Shown here: positions 31,816-44,244 of the stretch, one piece after another
How positions within the stretch are numbered: the first letter of the stretch is position 1
Layout of the letters: each line of letters opens with the position of its first letter
Assembly: GCA_027924585.1 (NCBI GenBank)
Contig: BSBM01000994.1
Coordinates: 14,469,001 to 14,533,000, forward strand
Direction of reading: 5' to 3'
DNA length: 64,000 bases
Origin: Larix kaempferi
Taxonomy: Eukaryota; Streptophyta; Pinopsida; Pinales; Pinaceae
Translations under genes and position numbers: made by a program
The notes under the pieces: generated by a model
The model's database searches: none
Seen by the model: the letters and a program-made list of their open reading frames with translations, nothing else
Told to the model about the DNA's origin: nothing

Positions 31816-34700
31816 TAACCTGAAGGAAGGCAATGTATGGCACTTACAACACTTGCTTCACTTGCGACAATTTAAAGGTTAGTGTTTTATATAGCAAAAA
31901 CCAATCATTGTGGAACTTTCGCTATAAATCCCTTTTGGAGAAAGTTCAGGATCTGAAACCTTTACAAGTCGTAGATAACACCCCCGCATACCTTGTGTCC
32001 AAAGGAAAACCTATAATTCGTTGTACTTTGTGATTTATGATCAGTACATGTTAGGGTTTATGCCTCTTCCAGATCTGAATCATAAACATGTGACCTAGAA
32101 AAAAAGGTCACAACTTGGGCTAGGAAGCTCCAAACGAAATTTGGTCAAGAGTGATAGGTAGAGCTCAAAATTTAGTTTCTTAGGTAATTTTTTCAAAGGC
32201 CGAAGTTGAACTAGTGACACGTGGAACACCATACAAGTTTGCTCTCTTGTTTTATCCCATAAATCGGTCACGTTATGACATTTGGGATATCTCTCTCTCT
32301 GAGAATCCAATTGAGGTCAGACCTATGGGGTTGGAAAGATGGCATGGAAAGCTACTGTAGGCCGAACTTTCAGACCCTGTGGATTCGTAATTTCATAGAT
32401 GCACCAGAAACAATCAGGTGCATATTTCTGTCAAAACAAAATTGGATTCTGAGCACCTTCATTCTTAGCTTATCGCTGTTGTGGGAATCTAAGGCTTCAG
32501 AGAAAGTTGGAACTTTTGGAATTGGAGTCCACGACTGAATGCTCCTAAAAAAATCAATATTTAGAGACCAAGATCAAAATTTTTGGTTGGTCAGAAGGTT
32601 GGGCTTGATCAAACACTAGTTCGGGATTTTGATCGGAAAGGTGGAAAATTAAGGCTTCTACAAAAGTTTTAATTTTTGAAGTCTGTGATCACAGCTGGAA
32701 GCTCCTCAAAAAAATCAAAGTTTAGAGCTTTGGATAGAACCTTTTCATTGGGCAGAAGGGTGGGCTTTATAAAACCCTAGTTCAGGGTCCTGTCTAGTGA
32801 ATCCAAAAGTTTCAAAGGCAATTTTGAGGGGTCAAATTTTACAGTTTTCAAAATTAAAGTGTACCAGCTTGATCAACTCAGCAAGCCACATCTTTCCATC
32901 CATTCAGAAGTTTGAAATTCAAAATATGAATTTTTATTGTTTCTCTGACAAACCCTAATCCAACTCCAGATCCAGTTTTAGGGGGAGATGAGGTTAAGGC
33001 CTTACATAAGAAGTCTACAAGAAATCCTGATAGGTATGAACTGAGGAGATATAGGTATGTGTTGAAATCTGTTCATGATTAAGTTTATGATATGTTTGTC
33101 TTCATATTATTGAGGTTAGTACAATCTTTATTAATCTTAGAATTGTCTTATCACCCTAGTAAAAGCATGAATGCATGTGAATGATAGAAGACATTCATTG
33201 AGTAGGGTTATATGATTGTACTAATGCACATATGGTGTTGTATGAGGATGATGTTTTCTCCTAACAACATACAGGTACATCAAGAAAGACAAATCAAGTT
33301 CTATGACCATGGTGACATGAAGACAAAGACTCATCCATAGTCATGGATCGCATAGAAGCTCTACTTACAAGGTATGTATGACTTTGTTCTACTATGCTTA
33401 ACCTATTAGATATGCAGGTTCTAGCACAAGGTCTCTAAATCATTGAAGAGAACAAAGAAGATATTGTTTTGGTATGTTAACACATAACCCAGCATGATAA
33501 TACAGGTATGTTTTCCTATATCAAGTTAGAATCCTACTTTGTGTTATTATCTTAGGTAAGTATACCTATGTATGAAATGATCATGACCATACATGCTTAA
33601 GTTTATTTAGAATTATAATGTTTTGATAGTATTGAGACTATACTAATGAATGTATGATTATGTATGAGACCATGAGGATGCAACTAGTGCACACTTAAGC
33701 ATGCATAGTGGTCCAGGATGGATAGAAGCTCAAAGACATATAATCATGAAGGGAAAATAGAGATCAAGCGGGAGGCAAACACTCAACATAAAAGATAAGT
33801 ATTTGAGTTGTTATTTGAATCTCTGAAATAGTAAATGATATTGCTTGTATGCATATTTGTATTCCTAGAATATATCATGCATAGTGTGAGCGTTCATATA
33901 GCATTGAACAGTATACTACTAATATGCATATGATGGGTAAGTTGGCCAAACATTCCATTGCTGTTTATCTAGAATGAAACCTCCTTGCTGACATACTGAG
34001 AGCTGTGCACGCTCTTGATAGTATCTTCTGGTAGAGATGGAAGGCATCTAGATAGCCAACGTATGCATACAGGATATGGAAAGGTGTTGTGCAAAAGTAT
34101 TGGTCAAGATAGTTGCATAACTATGTGAATCATATCTATATGCATAATAGGTTATCATGTCAACATGATTTGATGATTATGAAGTATTACTAATCATGTA
34201 ATTAACTTTGATTTGTAGGAAAAATCATGAAGAATGATGAACACTGAACAAGTGATGGATGTTCAACAAGAAGATTTACAAATCAAACATACTATAGAAG
34301 GCTTGTGGCTAGAAGATTCTCTTAGAAAGAGAAAGAGGGTCATGACGAGATGTTTGCTCCAAGTGGCTAGTTAAGACCACTCTCTTAATGGTGTAATTAA
34401 AGAAGAAGTGGGAATCGAGAACAATCCTAGGATTCAATTAAAGAAAGATCTATACAGGTACCTAGGATAGATCGTCATTTTATGAGCTTAATGATGACCA
34501 TGGGTGATGCAGATTTTAACCTTTGATGCAAGGTTGAAAATGGTGTATATATTCAGATGACATTCTTCTCTTAGATGAATGCAAGAAGGAACTCACCACA
34601 GAGTTTGAATGATCTTGAGGCTCATATCAATAGACCCATCTGACGACATATGGAACAAATAGATATGTAGAAGATCACTCAATGCACAGTGTGAATGATG
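31816..34700 (+). other. Long non-gag leader of Copia-2
   Basis: Homologous to the Copia-1 leader but with one copy of its 177-bp unit. Donor-like AG|GTATG or AG|GTAAG sites fall at 33,033, 33,054, 33,371, 33,504 and 33,555, the first four in the same order as in Copia-1. An acceptor-like TTTGTAG|G lies near 34,219. The antisense frame at 32,095-32,310 matches that of Copia-1. The last part (34,220-34,700) is degraded and may include lost pol. Confidence 0.65.
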
Positions 34701-34709
34701 TTCAGTCAC

Positions 34710-35706
34710 AAAGGGAGAATTGACAGTTTCTTGACAAGCATGGGATTTACCAGAAGTAAACTTGATCCTAACCTTTACCTTAAGGTTATGGATGATACTA
34801 TTATTGTATGTGGATGATCTCTTTCCGACAGGGAATGAGAAACAGATCATGGAAAGCAAGAAGAAGCTAGCTACAGAATTTGAGATGAAAGATCTCGGAT
34901 TGATGCATTACTCCCTAGGTCTGGAAGTATGGCAAGGCTCAGAAGGAATCTTTCTCAACCAGGGAAAGTATGCTGTGGAAATCTTGATAAGATTTGATAT
35001 GTTAGAATGTACAACCATGGCCACTCTCATGGGTTCTGACTTGAAGCTGTTAGCTGATGACTCATCAAAGTTAATGGATGTGACTCTGTGTAGACAAATT
35101 ATTGGGTCATTGATGTATCTGATGAATACTAGGCCAGATATATGCTTTGCTATGAACACCTTGAGTTGGTATCTAGTGGAATCTAGGCATGTTCACCTGA
35201 TAGCTGCAAAGCATGTGGGTACGATAGACTTTGGTCTATGTTATCATGGAGATCATGACTTCAGATTGTATGGCTACACAGATGCTGATTGGGAAGGAAG
35301 TGTATCAAACAGGAAGAACACATCGTGTGGATGTTATTGTCTGGGATCTTCCACGATCTCCTGTTTTAGCAGGAAGCAGTCTAGTGTGGCTCTCAGCACA
35401 ACTGGAGCAGAATATCTAGCTTCTTGCTCTGCTAGTTTTGAAGTGGTATCGCTTTAGAAGTTGTTATCAAGATTGTTTGACTTAGAGATGGACTCCACTG
35501 TGATCCTGTGTGATAACCAGAGTTGTATTGAGATGAAAGAGACTCTAGTGTTCCGTGATAAGTCAAAGCACACAGAGATCCGATATTTCTATATACGGGA
35601 TATGGTGCAGAAAGGATCTATCAAGCTCGAGTATGTGAGCACTGATGAACAAGTTGTCGATGTATTGACCAAACCTCTGTCTCGAGAAGAGTTTGAGTAT
35701 TTCTGA
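34710..35706 (+). pseudogene. Copia-2 pol tail: RT palm end and RNase H
   Basis: The region begins in one frame (RIDSFLTSMGFTRSKLDPNL), shifts near 34,790 and continues open to 35,706. It keeps the catalytic YVDD at 34,807-34,818, RT thumb (FEMKDLGLMHYSLGLEVW, GIFLNQGKYAVEIL), RNase H (GYTDADWEGS, GAEYLASC, LCDNQSCIEM), and DVLTKPLSREEFEYF. In-frame damage includes loss of about five residues after AAKHV, a stop near 35,455 and a stop at 35,704 where arginine is usual. Unlike Copia-1, the RT active site survives but the fingers domain is gone. The two copies therefore carry different deletions. Confidence 0.9.
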
Positions 35707-35744
35707 GACAAGCTTGGTATAGTTCAGAAGGACCCTCGTCGATG

Positions 35745-36040
35745 ATGATATTTGGATAATGGTATCGATGTGGATACCTATATCGATGATGAGATTACTT
35801 ATATTGACGGTAAGGTCAATGATGAGGATACTGTATTGCTGATGAGGATACTTTTATCGATGTTGAGGATACTTGTATTGATGACGAGGATACTTGTATC
35901 GATGACAAGGATACTTGTATTGATGATGATGATACTTGTATCGATGATGTGGATACTTGTATCGATGATGAGGATACATGTATTAAAGATGAGGTTACGT
36001 GTTCTGATGATGATGTCGATGATGACGTTGCTAGTTACGA
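35745..36040 (+). repeat. 21-bp coding-like tandem array in Copia-2
   Basis: About ten units of GAGGATACTTGTATCGATGA (21 bp, seven codons, EDTCIDD in one frame). The array follows directly after pol. Frame shifts near 35,835 show it is not maintained as a protein. Confidence 0.88.
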
Positions 36041-36049
36041 CAAATAGCT

Positions 36050-36760
36050 CGATGCATGGTCCTGAGTGGACAAGGAGGGATTGTATCATCCCTGGATGGT
36101 TGGTCCCTAAATAGATCAGTAGACTTGTCTTCAAGAAATGGTTCTTAGTGGACGAAGAGGGATTGTATCATCCATGGATGGTTGGTCCCTGAATAGATCA
36201 ATAGACTATTGTCTTCGAGGAATGGTCCTTAGTGGACGAAGAGGGATTGAATCATCCCTGGACAGTTGGTCCCTGAATAGATCCATAGACTATTGTATTT
36301 CATAAGTGGTCCCCAGTGGATGAGGGGATTGCATCATACTAGAACCATAAGTTCAAAATGTACATGATGGGGATTGCATTATCCCAGAACCACTAGTTCA
36401 AAATGTACGTGATGGGGATTGTATCATCCCGGAACGGCTAGTTCAAAATGTACGTGATGGGGATTGCATCATCTCGGAACCACTAGGTCAAAATGTACGT
36501 GATGGGAATTGTATCATCTCTGGACTTAGGTCCTTGAATTGATCCATAGATAGATGTCTCTGAGAAGTGGTCCCTAGTGGACGAGAGGCGATTGTATCAT
36601 CCTCGGACTTTGGTCCCTGAATTGATCCGTAGACTGATGTCTCCAAGAATTGGTCCCTAGTGGATGAGAGTGGATTCTATCATCCGTGGACTTCGGTCCC
36701 TGAATTGATCCATAGACATATGTCTTCAAAAAGGGGTCCTTAGACTTTGTCTAAGTTGGC
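36050..36760 (+). repeat. Nested 80-85-bp and 46-bp tandem arrays in Copia-2
   Basis: Outer unit of about 80-85 bp with words AGTGGACGAAGAGGGATTG, TTGGTCCCTGAAT and GATCCATAGAC, about six diverged copies. A block of four 45-47-bp units (GGGGATTGCATCATCCCGGA, TTCAAAATGTACGTGAT) is embedded at about 36,340-36,505. Confidence 0.85.
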
Positions 36761-36801
36761 GAGTGGACTGCATCGTCCCTAGACATGTTATGGTGTATTA
36801 A

Positions 36802-37215
36802 ATGGATCATGTGTATTGCAGGCTATGTTGCTACGATGCTCTTGATTGTGATGATCTAGATGAGGATGTTGCTGATTGTGATGATCTAGATGACGATGTT
36901 GTTGACCATGATGATCTAGATGACGATGCTGTTGATCGTGCTGATCTAGATGACAATGCTATTGATCGTGCTGATCTAGATGACGATGTTGTTGATCATG
37001 ATGATCTAGATGATGATGTTGTTGATCATGATGATCTAGATGACAATATTGTTGATCGACATGATCTAGATGACGATGATGTTGATCGTGATGATCCAGA
37101 TGACGATGTTGTTGATCGTGATCATCTAGATGATGATGCTGTTGATCATGAGGATCCAGATGTTGATCTTGATGAAGCTGTTCAAGTGCTGCAGAAGATG
37201 AAGATTCAGTACTGA
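36802..37215 (+). repeat. 30-bp aspartate-coding tandem array in Copia-2
   Basis: About 12 units of GTTGATCGTGATGATCTAGA (30 bp) at 36,826-37,185. The frame is open for 137 codons and gives a ten-residue DLDDDVVDRD-type repeat. It has the same position as the Copia-1 arrays but a different sequence. It is a repeat product, not a known domain. Confidence 0.9.
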
Positions 37216-37380
37216 AGATATTGATGTTCCAATATTGAAGATGTTCCAGTAACTGCTTGAGTTACTGATGATGTATGAAGAAAGCTTCCAATGATTTATA
37301 GATGTATCATGTATCATGTATCTTGTATCATGTTGATGACTACTTTCTCCTGCAGATGTTGTTATAATATCCTTCTCAGT

Positions 37381-37389
37381 AAGGGGGAG
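37381..37389 (+). other. Polypurine tract of Copia-2
   Basis: AAGGGGGAG immediately before the 3' LTR. Confidence 0.87.
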
Positions 37390-37981
37390 TGTTGAAAGAT
37401 TGTAACTTCTAAGAATATTATATTTGTACTTTATTATTCCAGAGATGTTTCATTCCTCTATGAAGACCCTATTGTATATCCGAAGATGTTTTATTCCTCT
37501 GTGGATAATGTGGTAACTTGGGTTATTAGACTTCCCTAGTGGGGGTCGTCTCTGTATGTGTTATGTGGGTTAAAGGGTTATTAGACCACCCTAAAGGGGT
37601 TGGCCCAGTCAACATTATGTAAAGTGGTTAAGTTGGGGCTGACCTAGTTTGTGTAAAAGTCAAGTCAGAGTTGGGTATAAATAGAGGTGTGTTCCCCATT
37701 TAACACACATTCACTCACTTGTAATTGGTGCATAGGTGAGGGAGAGATCTGCTATGGAGGAGAAGGAGCTCATGTCTAGGGTTTACATCTTTGTATTTAC
37801 TGGTCATTTATATTGAGGAAGCTTTTCTAGGTTTTCTACCCCATGAGGGTTTCCCAGGATAAATCTGTGTCTCTTGTGTTTATGTTGTGCTTGTTGTTCT
37901 TTCAGTGATCCTGTATATGCTATTGTTGTGAAATGGAATGTAATGCTAATATTTTTTGTCTTAGCATATTAAATCTTAACA
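37390..37981 (+). repeat. Copia-2 3' LTR
   Basis: 592 bp. TATAAATA at 37,676-37,683. ATAAC follows at 37,982-37,986. Confidence 0.94.
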
Positions 37982-37986
37982 ATAAC

Positions 37987-40900
37987 CATGGATGATCTCT
38001 ACCTTTGTTGGGTTCAAAGATTGGATTTTTTTTTTATGGTGCTAGAGAAAAATAAGTAAATATGTCTATGTTTATATTTCCAACGCAATACAAATCTGTC
38101 AATACCAAATTTCAAGCCCAACAGAAAGATTGATTAATAAATTTGTTTATATAAATTCAGATCAACAATCTTCTCTTTTCAAATATGCAGTCACAACCTT
38201 CATACTATCATTCCTTTGTATACGTGTCCATTCTCCAACAATAATACTTTTGATATGTTGGATGCATACCTTGCTAGTTCACCATTTCTACACAATACTT
38301 TTCACAACATATATTTGTTCTCTGTGCTTGGAAAGTGAGGTGAATAGAAGGTAAGTAATTAGGGAAAATGTACATCCTAGAGAAGGTATGATTGTAGGTG
38401 AGATTCCTAGTGTTTAACAAAAAACACATTGCAAAAAAATATGATGTGGCTAGTAGTCAAACTCCCAACACTTTGGTGTGCTAACCAACTAACGAGATAA
38501 GTATAATGCCCAGTGAAAGAAGGCACCCAAGCAAAGAAGTACAGCACTCAACCAACGAGGAAAATGTTATTAGGCCAATAGAATTCGCCCAACAATGTTT
38601 GAAGATTCCCCAACACTATTCAAACATCCATATATTACAAATAATATATCAAGCACCTCTAAATGCACCCAACAATGATAAAAATCCCCTAGGCACTTCT
38701 GAATTCACCGAGCTATGATAGAAAACACACTAAGCACTTCTAGATTCACCCTACAATTGTAAAAAAAACCTACCACTTTTAGATTTTCCTTGAGCTATGA
38801 TAGAATTTGGTCAACAATGTACACAAAATTACCAAGCAATAAAGAGAATTCCCTAGGAAGGAAGAAACCACCAACACAAGAAGAAAACATCCAATTGTAA
38901 TTAAAAACACATAAACAAGTGAGAAATTTGTCCAACATTCATTGAAATTATTTTGGAAACTTCTTATATTGATGCAACAACTCGGAGATTCTAGCCGTTG
39001 ATTTGTAGGATTGGAGTAACATCTAATAGTGTGAGGAAAACAATTCTTGGGACCTCCACAGCATAAGAATAAACAACAATGTAGTAAACCTACAATTTTG
39101 TTTTCAAAATTCCCTCTCACATTTTCACCATTCACTGACAATAAGTAATAACATAAAGGCGCTTCCATTAAAATTAGTGACAGTAATTAAGAAAGAAGGA
39201 GCAATATACCAAGAACGTAATTGACATAATATTTTACCCTGGAAACCCAAATGGGAAAATCAACATTCAATGGTTTGTCAATATTCTCTTTTGGTAATGT
39301 ACAGATTACAATGTGGCTTCCCTACATCTCATGGTTCTCTTTGTGTCTTCTCCTTCCTCCTTCCAAAAGGAACCAAGGGAGTGGTAATACAACGATAACA
39401 TGCAAAGATGGGGGCAATGGAGAATCCAACATCCATGTATTTTCATTTCTCATTCCCTCTTTTTTTCTTCCTAATTTATTTTTCCTTTCAATTAATTAAA
39501 TGCACAATTCTTTTTGGTCTTATTGCACAGTATAATTGCATTAAATTTTCCCTATCCAATAGCCATCTTAAATTTCCAAATTACATTTAAGTATTGAAGC
39601 TTATAACGATTGTTTTTGCTTAGATCCATTTCTGGATCACACCTCCAAATTGAGAGGCTTTTTCATCTCCAAAATATCAAGGAAACCAAACTAGATCAAC
39701 GTGTATTCTATCGGCTTGTTTAGAGCATGGGATATAAATACGTTTCTTGGCTACAACTCTAACTCTAGATCTTATACTAGCATCATGGATCTAGCTACCA
39801 GCTCTAGCCCTGGATGTGGATTTGCTCTTGGTTCAGTATCACTTGTTCTCACTACAGAAGTTTGCTCATTGACTCTCATCTCTATGCAGTCTTGTGATTA
39901 GAACTCTTGACTCAAAATATTTAATCATGATTCACTCAAATCCTTAGCATGCATGTCTCTTGATTCTCTTTCTCTAAGAATGATACATATTCACATTCAA
40001 TGAATCTAAGTGGAATTCTAGTGTTCTTTTGTTAAGTGTTGAATGTATGCAACATTCTTTTAATAGTGAGATGTGAGATCCCTGTGAGCATATGCCATCA
40101 TGAAGAAAAGTGTGGACTACCCTCTTCTTCTAGGATCCATTGCTTCCAATGATGGAAATACTTCTCTTCTACAAAACCATTCTTCAACCAATCTTCAATG
40201 AGTAAGACATCAACCCAAGCATGGCATCTTCTTCTATTGTCCTCTTTCACTGAAATTCTACTTCATTTATGAAGCTAACCTCCCATGCCACTACAATTTG
40301 TGGACAATTTCTACTCGTTAGGCTACCGAGGCAATGAGCTCTTCACTACTATAATCATTTTTTCTTATCATGGTAGAAACTCTCTATTGTTAGATGAAAT
40401 ACTTCTCATCATGGAAAAAATTATCTAGTGTTTGTAGGTTCTAATCGACACTTTGTGGCACCAACAATGTCAAATGTATGACCTCCTTAGTGTGAAATCA
40501 TACCCACCTATATGAGATTCTTTTTCTGCCAAAACCTACACATACATATGATTGTAGGTGACAACATCATCAAGATATGGTGGTTTCTTTCCTCACAGTT
40601 CGGTTAGAAACAAAGAATGCCAAACCCAACATTCTCCACCATTGTCATACTTGTTTCTCCACATTTCTCAAGAATGCAATCATCTATTCACCAAAGCAAC
40701 CAAACATATTGAGAAATGGCTACTTCATCCACTATTGTGGAGTTCCAAGGAACCCCAAAAACACCCACATATGTTTTATCCTTCTAAACATATGGAACTT
40801 CAGTAAAATGTTTAAATGGTATTCAATTTCAACCACCTTTTCATATGATCGATAAGAAAATATGCTGAAGATAGTCATATGAGGTGTGGCTATAAGAAGA

Positions 40901-41220
40901 GCTCAAGAAGATAGTTTGAGATTGATCATTATGTAATTTATTTGTATTTATTATGCACATCTTATCACTTTGTTACTATTAGCACTTTTCATCATTCAAG
41001 ATTGTTACATTATCAGTGTTCATCTTATTCCTCATGTAAGTATTGAAGTGGAATTCCTTATAGTATTCTATACATTGTAAATGATACTTAGTAAATTTCA
41101 AATGATCTAATTAATGTCAAAGTTATACGGATACAAAATGATGATCCTTTAAAATTTTCACACCACTTCCCATAACTTGAACTAGCCTAGATATATCTTA
41201 GCCCCATATCTATAATGTAT
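37987..41220. other. Intergenic sequence without assigned features
   Basis: Several open frames under 140 codons occur on both strands, but none shows a known domain, coherent length or codon pattern. Some words suggest decayed LTR sequence. No tRNA or coding similarity seen. Confidence 0.5.
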
Positions 41221-41223
41221 CGA

Positions 41224-41328
41224 GAGGGATCAAATCCCTCGAGGTGGAAATATCTCAATTTGTTTATTCTAAAAATGGTGTTTCTCACTCTAAAAAAAGG
41301 TTTTCACCTCGATGGATTTGATCCCTCT
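41224..41328. mobile_element. Small foldback element
   Basis: Arms 41,224-41,248 (GAGGGATCAAATCCCTCGAG) and 41,303-41,328 pair as inverted repeats with about two mismatches, around a 54-bp centre. Total size is near 105 bp. It could be a miniature inverted-repeat element or a hairpin. No clear target duplication was set. Confidence 0.55.
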
Positions 41329-41487
41329 AGTGTACTTTTTTATGATAGATCTAAAGATATGGACCTACAATATTAAAGTAGTTTTCAAATTTAGAATTTT
41401 CATATGGTATCAAAACCCTAGGTTGAAAATCCAAATACCTTTGAGGATTAATAGAAATGGACATCTACACTCAATATTTCAAATTTG

Positions 41488-41960
41488 TCATGAAATTTAA
41501 AATTTTGAAAAAGAACTTGTAGTGTGTGTCGTCCCACAACATTTGATAATGAACCCATTTAAAATACATTTCCATTAAAGAATTTCATCGACATATAGTC
41601 ATATTCTATACTACAAAGATATGACATAGGGTGATCGTGTTGAGTTAAGTGAAATGTCGATAAACATTGAATACAATCTCTATATCCCCTTGAGTTGGAA
41701 CAACATTGTAATGTTACTAATTTTTTTCCATCTGTCATAAGATTTAAAAATTTGAATAAGAACTAGTGAGCGTTGTCCCACAGCATCTGATAAGTCGTCG
41801 AAAATACATTTCCATCAAAGAATTTCATCAAGATATAGTACTATTCTATACTACAGATATTTGAGGTGATCGAGCTGAATTCAGTGAAATGTAGATAAAC
41901 GTGGAATACAATCACTATATTTCCTTCACTTAGAACAACATTACAATGTTTATGAACATT
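41488..41960 (+). repeat. Diverged tandem duplication of about 246 bp
   Basis: Two copies starting near 41,488 and 41,734 share words such as AAATACATTTCCAT.AAAGAATTTCATC, ATTCTATACTACA and GTGAAATGT.GATAAAC. Divergence is high, so the event is old. Confidence 0.8.
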
Positions 41961-42101
41961 TTTTCCTTCAGATTTAGGGTAGATCATTTAGTTTTTCCTT
42001 GATGTTTTTCATGCTAGATTTTGTAATGTAATGTCGGTCTTTTCATAGCATCAATCTGCATTTACCTGGATATATACATAGTGTGTATATGCAACACGTC
42101 C

Positions 42102-42133
<32 letters not shown>

Positions 42134-43357
42134 CAAATTTTTAATTTGGAATTCAATGTAGAGAGATTTAGCATTGTGTTTTGTTTGGTTTTGAATGTTT
42201 TATAGGTGGTGTTTTGCTTATTACATCAGTTTATGAATTTAACACAAATTTAATAGAAAGCATTATTGTCACTGAATAATAATAATAATAATCTATTTTT
42301 AAGGTTATGGCCAAGATATACACTAATTTGGTGTATTAGATACTCTTATTTGTAGGATAAGGAACTCTCTTTTATAGATAGATTTAACTCATAAAACCTA
42401 AAGGTGTACATACAAACTACCCCCTTTCTAAATCCATATTCTTAACCATTATATAAAATATTTAATCATATTTTCAATACATTACACACGACTTTTGACG
42501 AAATCTCTAAATCTCAAATAATAGAACACTTTATCTATAATACTAAAAAATTCTACATTATTTAGAATTGCACTCAACAAAATTATTGTTTTGAATTTGT
42601 TTAGAAAATATGCTACGCCTATATTCTCAATCTCAATCACTTTAGTAATTTCCCGAAAACCATAACCATATAGTCTAGAGGACTAATCAAATTTGGCCTC
42701 TTAGTCATCTACTTTTCTTAGATACTCCTATCACTATTTTTTATTTTCAGTCGATATTTTTGTGAATTAAAAGTTAATGGGTTTGAGAACTATATTAGCT
42801 CACTATGACAAAATATATAGAGAAAGTAAGTGAAAGAATTATATTAGCTCACTATGACAAAATATACAAAGAAAATAAGTGAAGAATAATACTATTTAAG
42901 TTAAGAATGATACTATTGTTAAAAGCATATTTCCTCTAAAAGCTTTTAATAAAATTTCAGAAAAACAAATATATGTTGGTTTATGTTTCAGCTATATTTA
43001 CAATACAGAAAAATAAAATTACTTCAGACTTTTCTTTTAAACAAATTTCTTCTTTATATTTTTCCAAATTAAGAATAAATCTATTTTTTTCATTTTCTTC
43101 ATTTTGACCTTTATACCAAAGGCTCCATTCTTCATATTTTTCCTTTGCTACTGTAGCTTCATGTTCATAAAAGTTTAATAGGTGTCTTAAGCCTATTTAT
43201 TCCATCTCCATCTTCAAACATATAATCTTTAACAATGGATTGTTTCCACCTCACAAACTATGATACATGCCCTTCATAACTTGAAATTCGTATTCATTAA
43301 GTTATTTAGTGGATTGCTACCACATTAATTTATAATAAAATCTGATTCTATCAAAAT
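41961..43357. other. AT-rich spacer
   Basis: Contains a TA microsatellite at 42,102-42,121, an AAT run near 42,280 and a 49-bp duplication (ATATTAGCTCACTATGACAA at 42,792 and 42,841). No coding. Confidence 0.6.
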
Positions 43358-44178
43358 CTATTTCATAAAAATGGTTTCAATATGTTCTTCATTGAGATCT
43401 TCATTCAACTTTTCTTCATCTTCTATTCCTTCACCATCAAATAAACTATTCGTAAAATCAATTGTGCCCCATGGCACATCTTCCTTTTCCTTTTTGTAGT
43501 CTTCATCTACTTTAATAACTTCATGTGCAACTTCTTCATCTTCTATGCCTTCACCATCAAATAAACTATTGGTAAAATCAATTGTGCCCCATGGCACATT
43601 TTCCTTTTTCCTTCTTGTATTCTTCATCTACTTTAATAACATCATGTGCAACTTCCGTGGTTGCTTTCTCCTAAGATTTATAAGTTATAAGACCATCTTC
43701 ATATACCTCTTCTTCATGTCATTCAACTCTAATCATGACATCATCTACTTGGTCATTTTCTTCAAATTATCAAACATGGTTAACTTTCCAAACAAGAATT
43801 TATCAATCAACTCCTTTTTAATTCAAAATCTGCAAGCAGTCTAGATGAGATAAGTGATCATCATCGAATTTGAATTCAAGTGTTTCAAGCAATATTTTAT
43901 TTAGAGATGTCATCCTTCATCATCTCTTCAGCTCCATCTTCACATACTACATCATGGGAAATTTTATCTTCATAATCAATCTTTGTTGGATTTACTAAAC
44001 CACTCATTGCTTCATTGGCAACTTCACTATCACAGGGTGCTGCATTGGTAACTTTATCTTCATCATTATAAATGTCATCCAATTGTGACTCCTCATAGTG
44101 GGATTCACCATCTTTTGCTGATGCAGATTTACATTTAATTTCTGGAACTACCTCATGTTCTTGCTCTATTTCATGCAT
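43358..44178 (-). pseudogene. Acidic frames downstream of a copia-type gag
   Basis: Two minus-strand open segments (44,178-43,897 and 43,627-43,358) encode highly acidic sequence (EQEHEVVPEIKC, LDDIYNDEDKV; then VPWGTIDFTNSLFDGEGIED twice). The second contains an in-frame 40-codon duplication. They lie downstream of the DUF4219-like start at 44,245-44,595 on the same strand, so they may be the rest of the same decayed gene. Function unknown. Between them frames are broken. Confidence 0.4.
43412..43651 (-). repeat. 120-bp in-frame duplication
   Basis: Copies start at 43,412 and 43,532 and preserve the reading frame (40 codons), giving VPWGTIDFTNSLFDGEGIED twice. A few substitutions separate them. 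Confidence 0.9.
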
Positions 44179-44244
44179 AAAGTCTTCCTACAGTGTGAAA
44201 TTTTTTTTCAAGATATTGCTCCCCCCTTTGATTGAACTTTGTTT

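Larger units (their letters stand above)
31209..37981 (+). mobile_element. Copia-2: older non-autonomous relative of Copia-1
   Basis: A 6,773-bp LTR element with ATAAC target duplications and LTRs of 595 and 592 bp (TGTTGAAA...CTTAACA). It has a Met-tRNA primer site directly after the 5' LTR and a purine tract AAGGGGGAG before the 3' LTR. LTR copies differ at about 39 positions (6.6%) plus a 3-bp indel, roughly eight times more than Copia-1. Architecture is the same: long non-gag leader (31,816-34,220), pol tail (about 34,710-35,706), tandem arrays (35,745-37,200). Gag, protease and integrase are absent. Leaders and LTR blocks align with Copia-1. Confidence 0.95.

Noticed and set aside
36802-37215. 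137-codon acidic open frame as a protein gene
   Set aside because: It is wholly made of a 30-bp repeat, lies between pol and the 3' LTR of Copia-2 and has no domain. Kept as a repeat, with a low-interest finding.
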